A stretch of DNA of 25,000 bases from NCBI GenBank assembly GCA_009746045.1, contig RPFO01000154.1, positions 8,215,693 through 8,240,692 of the forward strand, written 5' to 3'. Positions 24,549-25,000 of the stretch are shown in pieces. Position numbers and translations under genes: made by a program. Origin of the DNA: Mesostigma viride (Eukaryota > Streptophyta > Mesostigmatophyceae > Mesostigmatales > Mesostigmataceae). The notes under the pieces were generated by a model. It searched no databases. It worked only from the letters and a program-made list of their open reading frames with translations, and had not been told where the DNA came from. Each line of letters starts with the position of its first letter. The first letter of the stretch is position 1.

Positions 24549-25000
24549 TTAATCCAGCCGCATATCGTCGCGCGGAAACTGCAATACGTTATCCAAAATC
24601 TGCTGCACAATACTCGGATATAAATCAGGAAGCCCCTCGCTGTTTTCACCTGGCTCCTCAGCGTTTGATTGCCGCTGAATCGAAGCAGCGACGTTTATGA
24701 TACCGTTGACTGACGACGCCCACCCGTTGTTGCTAACCGGAACTGCGACAGTCGGAAGAGTCGCCGAAATTCCAGACCACGCTGTCGCCAACGCCAGAAC
24801 ACCCAAGCCGTAGGTGCGAAGCGCCGAAATTACTTGAGCTTGCTCGTCTGATCCCGACGCTGCAAGCCTTCGGAAAATATGGGAATTTTCCGACAGGATT
24901 TCCAAATCTTGAGTAAGGTCGTCGACGAACTGATGCAGATCGTTAGAAACTGGCGGCCGGCTGACGAGCGCTTGAGACAGCGAAGGTTGAACAGCACGCG
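24549..25000 (-). CDS. Unrecognised protein, C-terminal 150 residues (runs off right edge)
   Basis: The frame is open from the window edge to a stop at 24549. The text is protein-like: an N-terminal helix with acidic residues (LHQFVDDLTQDLEILSE), a Ser/Asp stretch, a hydrophobic stretch (YGLGVLALATAWSGI, possible membrane or buried helix), a polar acidic linker (NAEEPGENSEGLPDLYP) and a final helix (IVQQILDNVLQFPRDDM). I recognise no family. It is on the same strand as, and directly upstream of, the copia Gag. It could be a host gene disrupted or flanked by the element, or an extra ORF of the element. If the primer-binding site at 24479-24501 is right, this ORF would lie inside the 5' LTR, which is unusual and counts against one of the two calls. 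Confidence 0.5.
   Translation of the reverse strand, partial: RAVQPSLSQALVSRPPVSNDLHQFVDDLTQDLEILSENSHIFRRLAASGSDEQAQVISALRTYGLGVLALATAWSGISATLPTVAVPVSNNGWASSVNGIINVAASIQRQSNAEEPGENSEGLPDLYPSIVQQILDNVLQFPRDDMRLD

Overview
This window looks like a repeat-rich stretch of a eukaryotic nuclear genome, built mostly from retroelements and one DNA transposon. Nothing looks bacterial: there are no operons, Shine-Dalgarno-led gene chains or CRISPR. A microalga, perhaps a green alga, is my best guess. The reasons are the mix of GC-rich and AT-rich blocks, a TGTAA motif downstream of one candidate host gene, and a restriction-like-endonuclease (RLE) retrotransposon with pentanucleotide tails. The sequence alone does not prove the host.

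Layout. (1) 1-2699, minus strand: the 5' part of an LTR-type retroelement. It has a terminal block (2203-2699), a small Arg/Gly-rich ORF that starts inside the block, an ORF with an RNase H1/viroplasmin-type hybrid-binding domain, and a decayed gag-like region that runs off the left edge. (2) About 2745-2892: a short retroposon 3' end, with an inverted relative at 8796-8925. (3) 3700-5940: a DNA element with 15-bp perfect terminal inverted repeats and TTAA on both sides, carrying a PHD-finger-like ORF and internal repeats. (4) 5945-8795: low-repeat sequence with one candidate host ORF (6628-7443). (5) 8930-12436, minus strand: a 5'-truncated non-LTR retrotransposon with reverse transcriptase, a CCHC finger and a PD-(D/E)XK-type endonuclease, broken by two small frameshifts. 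(6) 12440-14290: fragments of a second non-LTR clade in opposite orientations, plus 3'-UTR remnants separated by AATT-rich microsatellites. (7) 14300-18350, plus strand: remains of an element ending in an unrecognised 569-codon ORF, a purine tract and a second copy of the terminal block from region 1. (8) 18351-19751: an unresolved, LTR-like, gene-free region. (9) 19752-24397, minus strand: a largely intact Ty1/copia-type element. (10) 24549-25000, minus strand: the 3' end of an unrecognised gene.

The most interesting content is the copia-type element. A retropepsin-like segment lies between integrase and reverse transcriptase instead of upstream of integrase. Gag and Pol are separated by a UGA in the leaky context UGA CGG, followed by a predictable stem-loop. 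Gag also has an in-frame GGGGGGC run exactly where the reading must shift -1 to enter the zinc-knuckle frame. Second, the two diverged copies of the terminal block share a 26-codon ORF start that differs only by eight synonymous third-position changes, which shows selection on a protein encoded within a terminal repeat.
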